This document shows, one piece after another, positions 49,049 to 49,581 of a stretch of 49,581 nucleotides of DNA. How positions within the stretch are numbered: position 1 is the first letter of the stretch; the number at the start of each line of letters is the position of its first letter. Source of the stretch: Rouxiella silvae (GTDB lineage Bacteria; Pseudomonadota; Gammaproteobacteria; Enterobacterales; Enterobacteriaceae); the NCBI RefSeq assembly GCF_002093625.1, contig NZ_MRWD01000043.1, positions 1 through 49,581 on the forward strand. The letters are read 5' to 3'. The notes beneath the pieces were generated by a model that was given only the letters and a program-made list of their open reading frames with translations, did not search any database and was not told the DNA's origin. Both the position numbers and the translations under genes were made by a program.

Positions 49049-49476
49049 GCGATTCCTTTTGAGCGGTTCGATAGTCGAAATGTGCCAGTGTAACGACCCT
49101 GTTGGCTCGCCACAGCGGGATTGCTCTTATAGTAACGGAATCCCTGAAGGTCTTCTTGCCTAACTGTCGACAAAAAACATCGGGAGAAGGCGGACTGACT
49201 ATACTGCTCAATGTCTCCAGAATAAGCGCCCCTGCCTGTGTGTTAATTAATCATTAGCGTACCAAAACCTTGTTTTTATTTAATGATTTAAATATCGACT
49301 ATTAACAAAATGTTGAGCATATCGTGCTTTTATTCTGTAAGGAATCGGCTAAATAAACAAAATAATGATTTTAATTCGCGGGGTAAAATAAATAATTAAT
49401 GAAGAAATTTTGTGCATAAGCGAAAAGATACGTAAATAGTGGGATTGTGACGTCGCGAAATTACCGCACAAATGGC
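49049..49476. other. Spacer between the DUF4034/Sel1 gene and micF
   Basis: A 428-bp, AT-rich stretch with no credible gene. It should contain the promoter of the minus-strand DUF4034/Sel1 gene; I could not pick out a single convincing one. Short minus-strand reading frames here are without support. Confidence 0.5.
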
Positions 49477-49560
49477 AAAAAAAAACCGGCCAAAAGGCCG
49501 GCTGTTGTTTCCAAATACAGGGGATAATGAAGGTAATAAATAACAAATAATGATGATAGC
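49477..49560 (-). ncRNA. micF: MicF small regulatory RNA
   Basis: On the minus strand, the RNA would begin GCUAUCAUCAUUA at 49560. These 13 bases are identical to the 5' end of E. coli MicF, the part that pairs with the ompF leader. A TATTTATTACC segment follows, also as in E. coli. It ends in an intrinsic terminator: CCGGCC/GGCCGG stem with TTTT loop and nine T (49477-49485). TATAAT lies 7 bp upstream (49568-49573). Synteny agrees: in E. coli micF lies between ompC and rcsD in the same orientation. The length is about 84 bases, against 93 in E. coli. Confidence 0.88.
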
Positions 49561-49567
49561 GAGAGTG

Positions 49568-49573
49568 ATTATA
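49568..49573 (-). promoter_or_regulatory. -10 element of micF
   Basis: A perfect TATAAT on the minus strand, 7 bp before the inferred +1 at 49560. The -35 and any OmpR sites would lie at or beyond the window edge. Confidence 0.8.
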
Positions 49574-49581
49574 TAGGATGT

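Noticed and set aside
49349..49546. Minus-strand open frame of 65 residues at the right end
   Set aside because: It overlaps the MicF RNA and its terminator and has no ribosome site; MicF explains the sequence.

Overview
The window is a chromosomal core region from a member of the Enterobacterales. Protein sequences and gene order match the Escherichia coli/Serratia/Yersinia group gene for gene: lrhA-nuo, elaB-men, yfaZ/yfaY, yfaE-nrdBA, ubiG, gyrA, and rcsC with rcsDB. The direct gyrA-rcsC adjacency (no ato genes), a dat-ddc pair inside the rcs locus and Thr83 in GyrA suggest a Yersiniaceae-like genome (Serratia/Rahnella/Ewingella/Rouxiella type) rather than E. coli. That placement is inference from content only. 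I see no prophage, insertion sequence, integrase, tRNA, rRNA or CRISPR array.

Layout. 1-2229: an AT-rich region, the LysR regulator gene lrhA, and a 755-bp regulatory gap ahead of nuo. 2230-17375: the complete 13-gene nuo operon for respiratory complex I (nuoC and nuoD fused), closed by a strong terminator. 17512-18464: a ycdZ-like membrane protein gene and elaB. 18652-24313: menD-H-B-C-E, a tightly overlapping menaquinone operon without menF. 24396-25815: a citrate/tricarballylate-type MHS symporter gene behind an 8-codon leader ORF. 25980-27753: yfaZ and the CinA-like gene yfaY. 27754-28062: hairpins and 47-bp tandem repeats. 28063-31791 (minus): nrdA-nrdB-yfaE, the aerobic class Ia ribonucleotide reductase, with NrdR and DnaA sites upstream. 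32290-33057 (minus): ubiG. 33319-38947 (plus): gyrA and rcsC. 39245-42121 (plus): dat-ddc, for 1,3-diaminopropane synthesis. 42236-46823 (minus): an MFS transporter gene followed closely by rcsD and rcsB. 47006-49048 (minus): a DUF4034/Sel1-like protein gene. 49477-49560 (minus): the small RNA MicF at the right edge, recognised from its 5' end, promoter and terminator; ompC would be expected just outside the window.

Functionally, the left half is respiratory: NADH entry (nuo) and the anaerobic quinone (men); ubiG on the right supplies ubiquinone. The middle is DNA supply and topology (nrd, gyrA). The right half is envelope-stress signalling (rcsC, rcsD, rcsB) next to MicF, which controls porin expression.

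I found no wholly new multi-gene system. The points most worth a second look are the architecture of the rcs locus (dat-ddc between the convergent rcsC and rcsB, and rcsD only 21 bp behind a transporter gene), MicF, the perfect inverted repeat in the nuo promoter region, the leader ORF before the symporter, the 47-bp tandem repeats, and terminator-like hairpins inside the nrd and nuo operons.
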